Below, piece by piece: positions 16,756 through 24,975 of a stretch of 32,971 bases of DNA. This DNA comes from Neisseria wadsworthii 9715 (GTDB taxonomy: Bacteria > Pseudomonadota > Gammaproteobacteria > Burkholderiales > Neisseriaceae), in the NCBI RefSeq assembly GCF_000227765.1, contig NZ_JH165159.1:1337615-1370585 (forward strand). Direction: 5' to 3'. A model generated the notes under the pieces. The model made no database searches. It saw nothing but the letters and a program-made list of their open reading frames with translations, and was not told the DNA's origin. The translations under genes and the position numbers were made by a program. Numbering within the stretch: position 1 is the stretch's first letter; the number at the start of each line of letters is the position of its first letter.

Positions 16756-17280
16756 TCAATAAGCCAAAGTCGTGGCGGCGTTTTGCAGTCCTTCATTGAG
16801 CGACTGAATCATGGCAGAGTAGCCGTCGCCTTGCTGCGGGGTTTCTATATTGAAGTTGCGGCCTTTGCCATTGGGCCATACGGTGTAGCCTTTCACCACA
16901 GTGTGGCCTTCGTATGAGCCGTTAAATGCTTCGACGTAGATTTTCAAGGTTTGGTTGCTGTTGGTACGGTGTGAGGGTATGTAGCGGTTTTGAGGGTTTT
17001 GCCGGTTTAATTTGTTGGCAAAACTGGCGGCGAGCGCTTGGTCGAGCGGGGCAGCCCACAGGTTGTTGCGGGCAAAATTGAGGTTGAGTGCATCGGTTTG
17101 ATAAACGAGGCCGCCGTTGTTTAACGGCTCGGCCAGAATAACTTGCACGGCGATTTCATTGCCGCTGCCTAAGGGCAGCTCGAACTGGCTGTCGGGCAGG
17201 GTGTAGTATTGGGTGGCCACAGGCGTGCTGCATGCGCCCAGCATGAGTGTGGTAAGTGCGGCGGCGAGCAGTTTGTTCAT
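16756..17280 (-). CDS. pqiC: PqiC-type outer-membrane lipoprotein
   Basis: PqiC is the lipoprotein partner of the PqiAB lipid-transport bridge at the outer membrane. The 174-residue product has a lipoprotein signal (MNKLLAAALTTLMLGAC, lipobox LGAC, Cys17) and the family's opening YYTLPDSQ, a block around residues 80-95 (AAPLDQALAASFANKLNRQ), and a GDGYSAMIQSLNEGLQ segment near the end. Its start codon abuts the pqiB stop with no gap (17280/17281), so the genes are cotranscribed and probably translationally coupled. Confidence 0.88.
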   Translation of the reverse strand: MNKLLAAALTTLMLGACSTPVATQYYTLPDSQFELPLGSGNEIAVQVILAEPLNNGGLVYQTDALNLNFARNNLWAAPLDQALAASFANKLNRQNPQNRYIPSHRTNSNQTLKIYVEAFNGSYEGHTVVKGYTVWPNGKGRNFNIETPQQGDGYSAMIQSLNEGLQNAATTLAY

Positions 17281-18915
17281 TTAGCGGCTTCCTTTCGGGA
17301 TGGGATCTTTTGCATTTTGATTGAAAATCAGTGAATTTGGTTTTTCTTTCAAGGTGTTGAGTACAGGCTGGGCCTCACGCATGGTTTTATCCAAGCTGCG
17401 CAGAGTGTTTTGCACATCTTGGTAAACAGGCGATTGAGGCGATACGCCTTGTAAGGTTTGGCGCAATTCGCTCAGGGTTTTGTTCAATTCTGCTGGAATC
17501 TGCTGAGTTTGCGGCTTACCGAGAAGCTTGTTGGCGGAATTGAGGGTAGCCTTCAATTCTTTCAGACTGGCATTGAGTTCGCCCACGGTATTTTCCAGCG
17601 GCAGTTTGTTGAATTTATCAAGCAACTTGCCGATTTGTGCTTGCAAGTCGTCCAAACCGCCTCCGCCTTGTGTAGCGATAACGATATTGCCGTTGTAGTC
17701 GGCAAACGGTTTGAGCTTGGTGTCTGCAGGTGCGTCGGTCAGCTCAATCATTTTGCTGCCCAGAATCAGATTGTTGCTGGAAAGTGTGGCATTAAGGCCT
17801 TTATTAAGCGCTTGCTGGAGCTGGTTTTGCCAATGGGCTTTGCTTTGCGGTTCTGCATTGGTTTCGATGCGCGAGGGATCAATGCGCAGGCGCACGGGGA
17901 TCCAGCCGTTTTGAAACAGGCGGGTGCTGTCGTTGTGCGCAAAATAGGGTACGTCGGTTACGCTACCGATATTAATGCCTTTGTATTCGACCGGTGAACC
18001 TGCGCTCAGGCCGCGTACGGAACTTTTGAAAAAGGCTACGTAATATATCGCGCGTTCGTCGGGCAGGTTTTCGATTTGAGCCAGATCGTTGTAAAGCTCA
18101 AATGTGTCTTCATTAGATGCGGGTTTGTTTTGGCCTTTCGGAGTTCGGAAGGCGATAGCACCGGATAGAAGGGTGTAGATGGGCGCACTGTCGATTTTAA
18201 TGCCGCTGCCGGTGGTTTGAATGTTGACACCGCTTTCCAGCCAGAATTGACTGCCTGCGTTAATCAATTTGTCGTTGGGGCTGTGCACGAAAATAGTGTA
18301 GTTAACGGTTTGGGTGTTTGGGTCGAATTTAGCGGTTTCAATTTGGCCGACGTTGAATCCTTCATACAGAATCGGGCTGCCCACACTCAACATTTTGCTG
18401 TTGTCGCCAATTAGGTGCAGCCGCAGGCCGTTTTGGCCGATAGCGGTAATCGGCGGGATATCGGATACTTTGAATACGTTTTCGCTTTTTTCAGACGAGC
18501 CCGGAGTGAATGCGATATAAGAGCCGGATACCAAAGTGTTCAAGCCGGAAATGCCGCTTTGGTCGATACGCGGTTTTACCACCCAAAATTGTGTGTCTTC
18601 GCGCATCATGTCTTTTGCATCGAGATTGAGGCGCGCAGTGATTTCAACACCTTTCCGGTCGTCCCGCAGGCGGATGCGGGTAACGCGGCCCACATCTACA
18701 CTGAGCACTTTAATCACGGTGTTGTTGACTTCGATACCGTCGGCGCTGTCCATCAACAGCGTGATTTCAGGACCGGTTTTGCGGATGTTTTGAATTAAAA
18801 GCCACGAGCCGGTAAGCAGCGCAAGCAGCGGTACGATCCACACGAAAGAGGAAAAGGTGGTGTTTTTTTTCACTCGGGCCGGGATAGGCTTGGGAGATTG
18901 TTCATTCATGGGCAT
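17281..18915 (-). CDS. pqiB: PqiB, triple MCE-domain lipid-transport protein
   Basis: PqiB is anchored in the inner membrane and forms a hexameric tube spanning the periplasm for lipid traffic. The 544 residues (E. coli 546) have one N-terminal membrane segment (SFVWIVPLLALLTGSWLLI), three MCE domains in series (near residues 45-145, 165-265 and 285-405, with openings GPEITLLMDSADGIEVNNT, GLRLHLIGDNSKMLSVGSP and IYYVAFFKSSVRGLSAGSP), and a C-terminal helical needle. The first start overlaps the pqiA end by 14 bases; an alternative ATG at 18909 (MNEQSPKP) is equally possible. Confidence 0.93.
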   Translation of the reverse strand: MPMNEQSPKPIPARVKKNTTFSSFVWIVPLLALLTGSWLLIQNIRKTGPEITLLMDSADGIEVNNTVIKVLSVDVGRVTRIRLRDDRKGVEITARLNLDAKDMMREDTQFWVVKPRIDQSGISGLNTLVSGSYIAFTPGSSEKSENVFKVSDIPPITAIGQNGLRLHLIGDNSKMLSVGSPILYEGFNVGQIETAKFDPNTQTVNYTIFVHSPNDKLINAGSQFWLESGVNIQTTGSGIKIDSAPIYTLLSGAIAFRTPKGQNKPASNEDTFELYNDLAQIENLPDERAIYYVAFFKSSVRGLSAGSPVEYKGINIGSVTDVPYFAHNDSTRLFQNGWIPVRLRIDPSRIETNAEPQSKAHWQNQLQQALNKGLNATLSSNNLILGSKMIELTDAPADTKLKPFADYNGNIVIATQGGGGLDDLQAQIGKLLDKFNKLPLENTVGELNASLKELKATLNSANKLLGKPQTQQIPAELNKTLSELRQTLQGVSPQSPVYQDVQNTLRSLDKTMREAQPVLNTLKEKPNSLIFNQNAKDPIPKGSR

Positions 18916-20227
18916 GTTTTAATTTTGATAAATCGGTTTGACTTTGATGGTGTTTGTCCCACAGTAGGCGGGAATCGAAAAAGTGTGCGGAAAGCATGGT
19001 CAAAAGTACGACCAGGCAGAAATAAATTGCAGCCGGGCCGGGCAGAACGCGTGCCATCGGTGTATGGAACGCGCTCATCAGAATAATAATCACAAAAATA
19101 TCAATCATCGACCAACGGCCGATAGATTCCGTGATGCGGTAGGTTAACGACATCTTATTGATGGAAGCCGGTAAGCCGAAGTGTGCCGACAGTATTAACA
19201 CAGACATGCTGAGGATTTTCAATATCGGCACGGCAATACTGGCGCTGAAAATAATTACGGCAATCAGCCGGTCACCGTCATCCCACATATAAATGATTCC
19301 GCTCATGATGGTGCTGATTTCCAAAGCGGTCGGGTTGGAAGAAATCATGATCGGAAATGTATTGGCCGGAATATATAAAATCATGGCGGCCAGCAGGAAA
19401 GCGCTTGAAATTTTCAGGCTTTGGGGACGGCGTGTGAAAAGTATGGTTCCGCATACGCCGCATTCATGCTCACTTTCAGGGCGGAAATAAAGGCAGCGGC
19501 TGCAACAAATTTGATGGAGATCGTTTTGTTCAATCGGCGAGCGGCCAATCAGAAGGTGAATCTGGTAATACACCCAATGCTGAGGCACCGACACGGACGT
19601 GCGTATCAGTAAAACGGCCAATACCAGCATCAGCCAAAAGGAAGGGCCGAATGTAACGAGCGCCACGCTTTGAAGTTTGATATAAGCGACCAAAGTGGAA
19701 ATAAAAAACACATCTACCATAATCCACTCGCGTAAGCGAACCATTGTGCGTGTGGCGTAGAGCAGAGCGGGTACATGGGTTTGCAGATGCAGCGCGGTAA
19801 AAACGTAAGTGCAGAGCACCAAAAACAACAAGGGCGTACCGAAAGTTAAAATAAACATCACTTCGGCGAGCACGCCGAAATCCTGCAAAATCAAAGTTTT
19901 TACCATTGAGGGGAAAGAGAGTTCTGAATACACGCCTACACCGGGCATTTCCACGGTAATAAACATCTGTGTGTATACAATCGTCATGATAATCAACGAG
20001 CCGATTGCAAAACAGAGCGGGGCGAGAAAAGGGCTCGCTTCCACGCGCGCCAGCCGGTAGCCGCAACGCGGACAACAGCATTCCTGACCCTGCGACAAGC
20101 GTGGCACATCAACCCGCTGCCCGCATTCGGGGCAGTCTAGCGTGTGTTCGGGCAGCGTGGCGTATTGTTTGAAACCTTTAAGCCGCCATAAACGCTGGTA
20201 AGTTTCGATTTTTCGGTATCGGAACAT
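18902..20227 (-). CDS. pqiA: PqiA, inner-membrane partner of PqiB
   Basis: PqiA is a polytopic membrane protein of the Pqi system. The 441 residues contain two related halves. Each begins with a zinc-ribbon-like cysteine cluster (CPECGQ..CCCPRCGY near residue 35, and CCSRCLYF..CGVCG in the middle) and continues with about four transmembrane helices. Length is slightly above E. coli PqiA (417). It is the first gene of pqiABC. A TATAAT on the minus strand (20262-20257) is a possible -10 without a clear -35, and no good ribosome-binding site is visible. Confidence 0.92.
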   Translation of the reverse strand: MFRYRKIETYQRLWRLKGFKQYATLPEHTLDCPECGQRVDVPRLSQGQECCCPRCGYRLARVEASPFLAPLCFAIGSLIIMTIVYTQMFITVEMPGVGVYSELSFPSMVKTLILQDFGVLAEVMFILTFGTPLLFLVLCTYVFTALHLQTHVPALLYATRTMVRLREWIMVDVFFISTLVAYIKLQSVALVTFGPSFWLMLVLAVLLIRTSVSVPQHWVYYQIHLLIGRSPIEQNDLHQICCSRCLYFRPESEHECGVCGTILFTRRPQSLKISSAFLLAAMILYIPANTFPIMISSNPTALEISTIMSGIIYMWDDGDRLIAVIIFSASIAVPILKILSMSVLILSAHFGLPASINKMSLTYRITESIGRWSMIDIFVIIILMSAFHTPMARVLPGPAAIYFCLVVLLTMLSAHFFDSRLLWDKHHQSQTDLSKLKHAHE

Positions 20228-20311
20228 GTGGGCTGGGTCGGAAAAAATGAATGTGTATTATAACTTAAATTAGTATGGTGGGTTTTCGCAAACGGTATCT
20301 TTAAATTTGGT

Positions 20312-20347
20312 AAATGCCTGTCTGAAAATTTTTTCAGACAGGCATTT
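20312..20347. terminator. Inverted DUS pair after xerC
   Basis: Exact DUS at 20315-20326 and 20333-20344 form a 17-bp stem with a 2-base loop, ending one base before the xerC stop codon on the minus strand. Confidence 0.85.
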
Positions 20348-20348
20348 C

Positions 20349-21239
20349 TTATTTTTTGCGTTTGGCTCTTGGATGGGCTTCGTCATAAACATTAGCCAAA
20401 TGGTCGAAATCCAGTTTCGTGTAAATTTGGGTAGTGGAAAGATTGCTGTGCCCCAGCAGTTCTTGCACGGCGCGGATGTTTTGGGAGGATTGCAGAATAT
20501 GGCTGGCGTAGCTGTGGCGCAGCATGTGGGGAGACAAATGTTGCGGGCTGCCTTGCGCTGCCGCCCAATCGCGCAGGCGGTTTCGGATTTGCCGTTGGCC
20601 TAGCCGGCGCCCGTTGCGGTTGGTAAACAGGGCGGTTTCACCGGCCATGGCTTGCCGGCATGCGAGGTAGGCTTGCAAGGCTATGATGCTTTTGCTGCCC
20701 AAAGGCACGCTGCGCTCTTTGCTGCCTTTGCCCAGCACGCGTACCCAGCCGGCTTCAAGCATGATGTCACCCAGATTCAGGCCGCTTATTTCGCTTAAAC
20801 GCAGGCCGCTGCCATACATTAATTCAAATATGGCTTTGTCGCGCAGACGGAGCGTTTCATCATCTGTATCGCTGTCGAGCATAAGGTTTAGAGTTTCCTG
20901 CTCTACCGCTTTAGGCAGCCGCTCCGGCGCTTTCGGGGCTTTGAGGTTGTGGGTGGGATCGTTTTGCAATAAGCCTTGCCGCACCAGCCAGCCGCAATAT
21001 TGCCGCCAAGTGGAAAGTTTGCGCGCCATGCTGCGCGGATGGCTGTTTTGCAGGGAAAGTTTTTTGAGGGCGGTAACAAAATGGCGGCGGCTCGGCGGCT
21101 CGTTGGTGGCATTTTCGGGCAGTAATGCGGCAAGCTGCACCAAATCGCGGCGATAGGCATCGAGCGTGTGCGCCGATTTGCCTGCCTGTTGCAGGATTTT
21201 CAGATAGGCATCCTGATAATCGAGCAGAGGTTGGGACAT
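20349..21239 (-). CDS. xerC: Tyrosine recombinase XerC
   Basis: XerC, with XerD, resolves chromosome dimers at dif. The 296 residues have an N-terminal SAM-like domain (1-100) and a catalytic domain with all active residues visible: Arg in GSGLRLSE, Lys in [12 protein letters not shown], His/Arg in [10 protein letters not shown], His in [10 protein letters not shown] and Tyr in IYTKLDF. The ending [21 protein letters not shown] is typical of XerC rather than XerD. The ATG at 21239 is preferred over an in-frame TTG at 21245. There is no ribosome-binding site; instead a DUS lies 7 bases upstream, and the TerB-like gene ends 24 bases before the start. Confidence 0.93.
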   Translation of the reverse strand: MSQPLLDYQDAYLKILQQAGKSAHTLDAYRRDLVQLAALLPENATNEPPSRRHFVTALKKLSLQNSHPRSMARKLSTWRQYCGWLVRQGLLQNDPTHNLKAPKAPERLPKAVEQETLNLMLDSDTDDETLRLRDKAIFELMYGSGLRLSEISGLNLGDIMLEAGWVRVLGKGSKERSVPLGSKSIIALQAYLACRQAMAGETALFTNRNGRRLGQRQIRNRLRDWAAAQGSPQHLSPHMLRHSYASHILQSSQNIRAVQELLGHSNLSTTQIYTKLDFDHLANVYDEAHPRAKRKK

Positions 21240-21245
21240 AAACAA

Positions 21246-21257
21246 TGCCTGTCTGAA
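21246..21257 (+). repeat. Single DUS in the xerC leader
   Basis: Exact DUS filling half of the 24-base gap between the TerB-like gene and xerC, where a ribosome-binding site would be expected. Confidence 0.85.
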
Positions 21258-21263
21258 AAATGT

Positions 21264-21674
21264 TTAGGCGAGGCTGACTTCGATTTCGAGGTCGGTCAGG
21301 TCGAGCTGCCAATGCTGCATGATGTGGCGGAACAGCGCCAGCTCGGCATTGTTGAGCGCATTGTCGCTTTTGCAGATGCGCAGGGCGGTGGCTAAAGTGT
21401 TGACGCGTTCGCTGCGGCCGTTTACTTCTTGGAGCAGTGTGTTGACGCGTTCGGGTTGCAGCAGATTAATGCGCTGGCCTTGCGTATCGGAAACGATGTC
21501 TTCCAGATAATGGGCGAGCACGGTCATGAATTCCTGCTGGTTCAGGCCGATGGCTTCGTAAAGCGCAGGTTGCAGTTCGGCGAACTCGCTTGCATCAATA
21601 TCGCTGTCGGCCATGATGCACATGCACACGATGCGGGCCATGGCTTCGGGGCTGTCGGAGGCGTAGGTTCTCAT
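21264..21674 (-). CDS. TerB-like helical protein
   Basis: A 136-residue, mostly helical acidic protein. The opening ARIVCMCIMADSDIDASEFAEL resembles the TerB/DjlA-type tellurite-resistance domain, in which an acidic loop follows the first helix, and a second similar half appears near LATALRICKSDNALNNAELALF. The role of stand-alone members is unknown. It is upstream of xerC on the same strand with a 24-base gap, so the two may share a transcript. The family assignment is by pattern and moderately sure. Confidence 0.75.
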   Translation of the reverse strand: MRTYASDSPEAMARIVCMCIMADSDIDASEFAELQPALYEAIGLNQQEFMTVLAHYLEDIVSDTQGQRINLLQPERVNTLLQEVNGRSERVNTLATALRICKSDNALNNAELALFRHIMQHWQLDLTDLEIEVSLA

Positions 21675-21727
21675 AAAAGTATTCCTTATATTAGTTATAT
21701 TATGTGTGTTGTGTGTATTTTGGTGTT

Positions 21728-21739
21728 TTCAGACAGGCA
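21728..21739 (-). repeat. DUS that supplies a stop codon
   Basis: Exact DUS overlapping the end of the thioesterase gene: ATGCCTGTCTGA is read Met-Pro-Val-stop. Confidence 0.9.
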
Positions 21740-22157
21740 TCAAAATCATGCGGAGCGGTTCGGGTAGCCTGCTGACTTTTTGTGCTGCATAGTCGAATGA
21801 AACCATGCCGGTTTGGATTTTAGCAATGGTTTTACTGTCTTTGGGGCGGCTGATGCGGTAAAACAGAGTAAAACCACTGCGGTTGATGTTGCCTGCGGCC
21901 AGATCGATAAGCAATTCGTCGCCGTGGTGGGCTTGGGCGGTATATTGCAGGGCGGCTTCGTTCATAATCAGCCCGGTACCGCCTGCATCCAGTTCGGTTA
22001 AGCCGTGGGTTGCCAGCCAGCGGATGCGGGCTTCATGGCACAGGCGCAATACGGCATCGTTGGCAAGATGGTTGCCGTAGTTGATATCGCCGATTTGTAC
22101 GGTAATGGATGTTTGAAATAGAGGAGCATCGGGAAAATCGATATTTATGGCGGGCAT
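21729..22157 (-). CDS. Hotdog-fold acyl-CoA thioesterase
   Basis: A 142-residue 4HBT-type thioesterase. The signature region is VQIGDINYGNHLANDAVLRL, followed by HEARIRWLATHGL, matching the usual D..(G)H.NN...Y...ARi pattern (here with Asn in the D-N-Y-G-N-H version). A second conserved strand is AQYTAQAHHGDELLIDL. These enzymes hydrolyse acyl-CoA thioesters; the natural substrate cannot be read from sequence. The last codons and stop are formed by a DUS. Confidence 0.85.
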   Translation of the reverse strand: MPAINIDFPDAPLFQTSITVQIGDINYGNHLANDAVLRLCHEARIRWLATHGLTELDAGGTGLIMNEAALQYTAQAHHGDELLIDLAAGNINRSGFTLFYRISRPKDSKTIAKIQTGMVSFDYAAQKVSRLPEPLRMILMPV

Positions 22158-22294
22158 TTGCGGTTCCGTAATGATTTTGATAAAAATATTAGCATTTATT
22201 TGAGTTAAGTGGGTGGTATGAGGGTAGTTTTGTGTTAAGCTGAAATAAATAAAAATTATTTTTTCATGTGTTTATAAGGAAAAGGAGATTTGCT

Positions 22295-22741
22295 ATGTAT
22301 CGTAAAATCTGTGCTTTGGTAGATGGCAGCGCTGCTTCTATGCGTGCTTTGGATGAGGCAGTGAAGATGGCGAAAATGAGCGGTGCTTCGGTTTTGGCAC
22401 TGCATGTGGTGGATCTGCTCAGAATCGAACGTGAAAATGTGATGGTATGGGAGGGAGAGGCGCTAAATGCAAAAGTGCAGGAAGCGGCTCAAAAGATAAT
22501 GGATGATGCGAAGCGTGCGGTGGCAGGTTCAGGCGTGACTTTTGAAAGCAAGGTGCTGGCGAATCCGGGTGAGAAAATAGAGGATGTGCTGCTGGATGAG
22601 GTGGAAGATTCCGAGTGCGATGTAATCGCGATGGGAACGCACGGTTATACCGGTATGATGAATTTGCTGCTGGGTTCGGTGGCCAAGGGTATATTGCGTA
22701 AAACCAATGTGCCGGTGTTGCTGGTGCGTGTGCCTGATTAA
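22295..22741 (+). CDS. Universal stress protein (UspA family)
   Basis: A 148-residue single-domain Usp. The nucleotide-binding signature G-x2-G-x9-G-S is present in MGTHGYTGMMNLLLGSVAKG, and the start MYRKICALVDGSAASMRALDEA fits the family, so ATP binding is likely. The ATG at 22295 follows AAAGGAG; an in-frame GTG at 22268 would only add residues that do not fit the family. It stands alone, converging with mtrR across a DUS hairpin. Confidence 0.92.
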   Translation: MYRKICALVDGSAASMRALDEAVKMAKMSGASVLALHVVDLLRIERENVMVWEGEALNAKVQEAAQKIMDDAKRAVAGSGVTFESKVLANPGEKIEDVLLDEVEDSECDVIAMGTHGYTGMMNLLLGSVAKGILRKTNVPVLLVRVPD

Positions 22742-22768
22742 AATGTAATCAGCAGAAACAGTAAGTGA

Positions 22769-22816
22769 AATGCCTGTCTGAAAGTTCAAAAAAACTTAAA
22801 CTTTCAGACAGGCATT
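22769..22816. terminator. Inverted DUS pair between uspA-like gene and mtrR
   Basis: Exact DUS at 22771-22782 and 22803-22814 in an 18-bp stem with a 12-base loop, between convergent genes; a bidirectional terminator. Confidence 0.85.
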
Positions 22817-22828
22817 GTTTATTACCGA

Positions 22829-23461
22829 TTATTTTCGGAGCAATAAGGTGCTTTCTTTAAGGTTGTTGAGGCTGATGTTGATGATGGCCGGAGCAATCTC
22901 GTTGATTTTGAAGCTGTTGGGAGAAAACAGCCATTGGTTAATCAGGCCGCTGATAATGGATTGAAGGTAAATCACGGCCAGCTCCACATTTAAATTTTCA
23001 GGCAGCGATTTTTGTTTCAGACAGGCATTGAGTGTGTTGGAAAGCTGGGTCCGCCACATATTCTGATAGCTTTTCATCAGATTTACGATGGCTTGGTTCT
23101 GCTCAGTATGTTCGCATTTTAAGTGCAGGATATTACAGAATTTTCTATGCATTTCATTGTGTTCGATACGTTCGCACACGTTGAGTAAAGCTGTGTGCAA
23201 AGCAGCCCAGATATCAACAGAATCGTTTTGGATGTCTTGTTCCAGTTCGCGGTTAATGTCGGAAAAAATGTGCTGGAAGAGTGCATCGAATAAATCTTCT
23301 TTGTTTTTGAAATGCCAATAAAGCGCACCACGGGTAACCCCTGCGTTGTGCGCGATTTCGTTAAGTGAAGAACGTGATACGCCTTTTTGATAAAAAGTAT
23401 CCAGTGCGGAAAGCATTAGATACTCGCGGGTTTTTAAGGCTTCTGGTTTGATTTTTCTCAT
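22829..23461 (-). CDS. mtrR: TetR-family repressor MtrR
   Basis: MtrR represses the mtrCDE efflux operon. The 210 residues equal gonococcal MtrR in length and share its N-terminus (MRKIKPEALKTREYLMLSAL). The helix-turn-helix is SSLNEIAHNAGVTRGALYWHFKNKEDLFDALF (residues 31-62) and the ILHLKCEHTEQN block follows. Gly45 and His105, positions altered in resistant gonococci, are conserved, but residue 39 is Asn where gonococcus has Ala. The frame extends upstream to 23539, but the ATG at 23461 gives the family start. A DUS lies within the gene (23016-23027). It diverges from mtrC over 206 bases. Confidence 0.95.
   Translation of the reverse strand: MRKIKPEALKTREYLMLSALDTFYQKGVSRSSLNEIAHNAGVTRGALYWHFKNKEDLFDALFQHIFSDINRELEQDIQNDSVDIWAALHTALLNVCERIEHNEMHRKFCNILHLKCEHTEQNQAIVNLMKSYQNMWRTQLSNTLNACLKQKSLPENLNVELAVIYLQSIISGLINQWLFSPNSFKINEIAPAIINISLNNLKESTLLLRK
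23016..23027 (-). repeat. DUS inside mtrR
   Basis: Exact DUS, read in mtrR as Asn-Ala-Cys-Leu-Lys in the ligand-binding domain. Confidence 0.85.
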
Positions 23462-23510
23462 GGATATATTCTTATGTAAACAACAACGGGGAGTGGTTTG
23501 CAAGAATGAG

Positions 23511-23539
23511 ATTATAAAAAATAACTTTATTACATGCAA
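23511..23539 (-). promoter_or_regulatory. mtrR promoter
   Basis: Minus strand: TTGCAT (23539-23534), 17-base spacer, TATAAT (23516-23511). The spacer contains AATAA-AG-TTATT, a short inverted repeat where gonococcus has its well-known 13-bp one. The -35 lies inside the palindrome at 23531-23546. Confidence 0.75.
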
Positions 23540-23546
23540 GCATGTA
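23531..23546. promoter_or_regulatory. Candidate MtrR operator
   Basis: Palindrome TACATGCAAGCATGTA (two 7-base arms, 2-base centre). It covers the mtrR -35 box and sits between the -35 and -10 positions of the mtrC promoter. The surrounding sequence lines up with the gonococcal mtrR-mtrC operator region as I recall it (TTATACATACACGATTGCAC there, TTATACATACATGCTTGCAT here, minus strand). Confidence 0.6.
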
Positions 23547-23548
23547 TG

Positions 23549-23554
23549 TATAAT
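23549..23554 (+). promoter_or_regulatory. mtrC -10 box
   Basis: Perfect TATAAT on the plus strand, directly downstream of the palindrome. The best -35 at 17-base spacing (TTTATT, 23526-23531) is poor, consistent with a promoter that needs activation or is normally repressed. It would give a leader of about 105 nt before mtrC. Confidence 0.55.
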
Positions 23555-23667
23555 GCTTCAAACAAATTTTAACTATATTGCATGAATTAACTTGAAAAGT
23601 TTAAAACAGGCATTTAAAAGTTTTATTTCCTCAACGAATTCATTTTAATTAAAAGCAGGGTACATAC

Positions 23668-24963
23668 ATGGCTTTAATCAAAACCCAAGCAAACGCTTGG
23701 CGCATGTTGGGATTGGTCGCTGCAGTTGTGTTGGCTGTTTCGGCTTGTAGCGGTCAGAAAGAAGAAGGTGCACCGCCTAAAGGTGCGGCGCAGGATAAAG
23801 GGATGCCTGCCCAACAAGGCAAAGGCGGACAACCTCCTGCTCCGGTGGTAGGTGTAGTAACTGTGAAATCGTCAACCGAAACCATCAGTACCGATTTGCC
23901 CGCACGTTTGGAGTCGCGCCGTTCGGCAGAAGTGCGTGCGCAGGTTGGTGGTATTATCAAAAAGCGTTTGTTCAAAGAGGGCAGTTATGTGCGTGCAGGT
24001 CAGGCGCTTTATCAGGTAGACGATGCCACTTATCAGGCCGGCTTGGAAAGCGCGCGGGCGCAATTGGCTTCGGCTCAGGCTTCATTGGCTAAAGCTAATT
24101 CGGATGTGGAGCGTTATCGTCCGCTGGTGCAGGCCGACGCGGTAAGCAAACAGGAATTTGATGCGGCTGTTGCCGCCCAGCGTGCGGCTCAAGCCAGTGT
24201 GAAATCTGCTAAAGCCGCCATTAAATCAGCACAAATTAATGTGAACTATTCACGTATTACAGCACCGATTTCAGGCTATATCGGCCAAGCTATGGTTTCC
24301 GAAGGTACTTTGGTTAATGCAGGCGATGCTACGGTTTTAGCGCGTATCCAGCAAACCGATCCGATGTATGTGAACATTACCCAGTCTGCCGATGCCGTTA
24401 TGAAGATGAAGCAGCAGATGGCAGATGGCAAAATCCAGATGGTGGAAGGCAGTGTGCCGGTAACTGTGTTGTTGGATAACGGTACGGAATATCCGCATAA
24501 AGGTCGTTTGATTTTCTCCGATCCGACCGTGAATGAAACGACCGGACAAGTGACTATCCGCGCCGAAGTGCCCAATCCCGACGATATATTGATGCCGGGT
24601 TTGTACGTGCGCGTAAAACTGCCGCAGGCCAATATTGCTAATTCATTTGTGGTACCGCAACAGGCGGTAACGCGCGGGCAGAAAGATACGGTCATGATTG
24701 TGAACGCTCAAGGTGGTATGGAGCCTCGTGAAGTAACCGTGTCCGGCCGAGACGGCAGTAATTGGATTATTACAGCCGGTTTGAAAGCCGGAGATAAAGT
24801 GATTGTGGATGGTTTATCGATTGCCGGCATGATGCAGGCTAAGAAGGTTACGCCGAAAGAATGGCAGCCCGGCAAGCAAGAAACGATGCATCCGCCGGCA
24901 TCTGCTTCGGCTGCGGCTCAAAAGGCTTCTGAGCCGAAAGCTGCATCTGCTGCAAAACAATAA
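23668..24963 (+). CDS. mtrC: Efflux periplasmic adaptor MtrC
   Basis: MtrC is the membrane-fusion lipoprotein linking the MtrD pump to the MtrE channel. The 431-residue product has a lipoprotein signal ending LAVSAC (Cys27), a Gly/Pro/Gln-rich linker, the lipoyl half-motif ESRRSAEVRAQVGGIIKKRLFKEGSYVRAGQALYQ, an alpha-hairpin (about residues 125-190, Ala-rich), ITAPISGYIGQAMVSEGTLV, then beta-barrel and membrane-proximal domains. The Ala/Ser/Lys-rich tail after about 410 is low complexity and makes it longer than gonococcal MtrC. mtrD starts 12 bases downstream. Confidence 0.95.
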   Translation: MALIKTQANAWRMLGLVAAVVLAVSACSGQKEEGAPPKGAAQDKGMPAQQGKGGQPPAPVVGVVTVKSSTETISTDLPARLESRRSAEVRAQVGGIIKKRLFKEGSYVRAGQALYQVDDATYQAGLESARAQLASAQASLAKANSDVERYRPLVQADAVSKQEFDAAVAAQRAAQASVKSAKAAIKSAQINVNYSRITAPISGYIGQAMVSEGTLVNAGDATVLARIQQTDPMYVNITQSADAVMKMKQQMADGKIQMVEGSVPVTVLLDNGTEYPHKGRLIFSDPTVNETTGQVTIRAEVPNPDDILMPGLYVRVKLPQANIANSFVVPQQAVTRGQKDTVMIVNAQGGMEPREVTVSGRDGSNWIITAGLKAGDKVIVDGLSIAGMMQAKKVTPKEWQPGKQETMHPPASASAAAQKASEPKAASAAKQ

Positions 24964-24975
24964 GGATTGCTCTTT

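Noticed and set aside
16599-16796. A 65-codon minus-strand frame over the dcd-pqiC hairpins
   Set aside because: It is made largely of the palindromic repeat and DUS hairpin and overlaps the pqiC end; no ribosome-binding site.
18489-18500. TTCAGACGAG in pqiB as a foreign-dialect DUS
   Set aside because: It has the wrong bases in the core (GAG where GGC is needed) and is a single partial match.
23601-23616. AAACAGGCATTT in the mtrR-mtrC gap as an eroded DUS
   Set aside because: Only the ACAGGCA part remains; too short to support a call.
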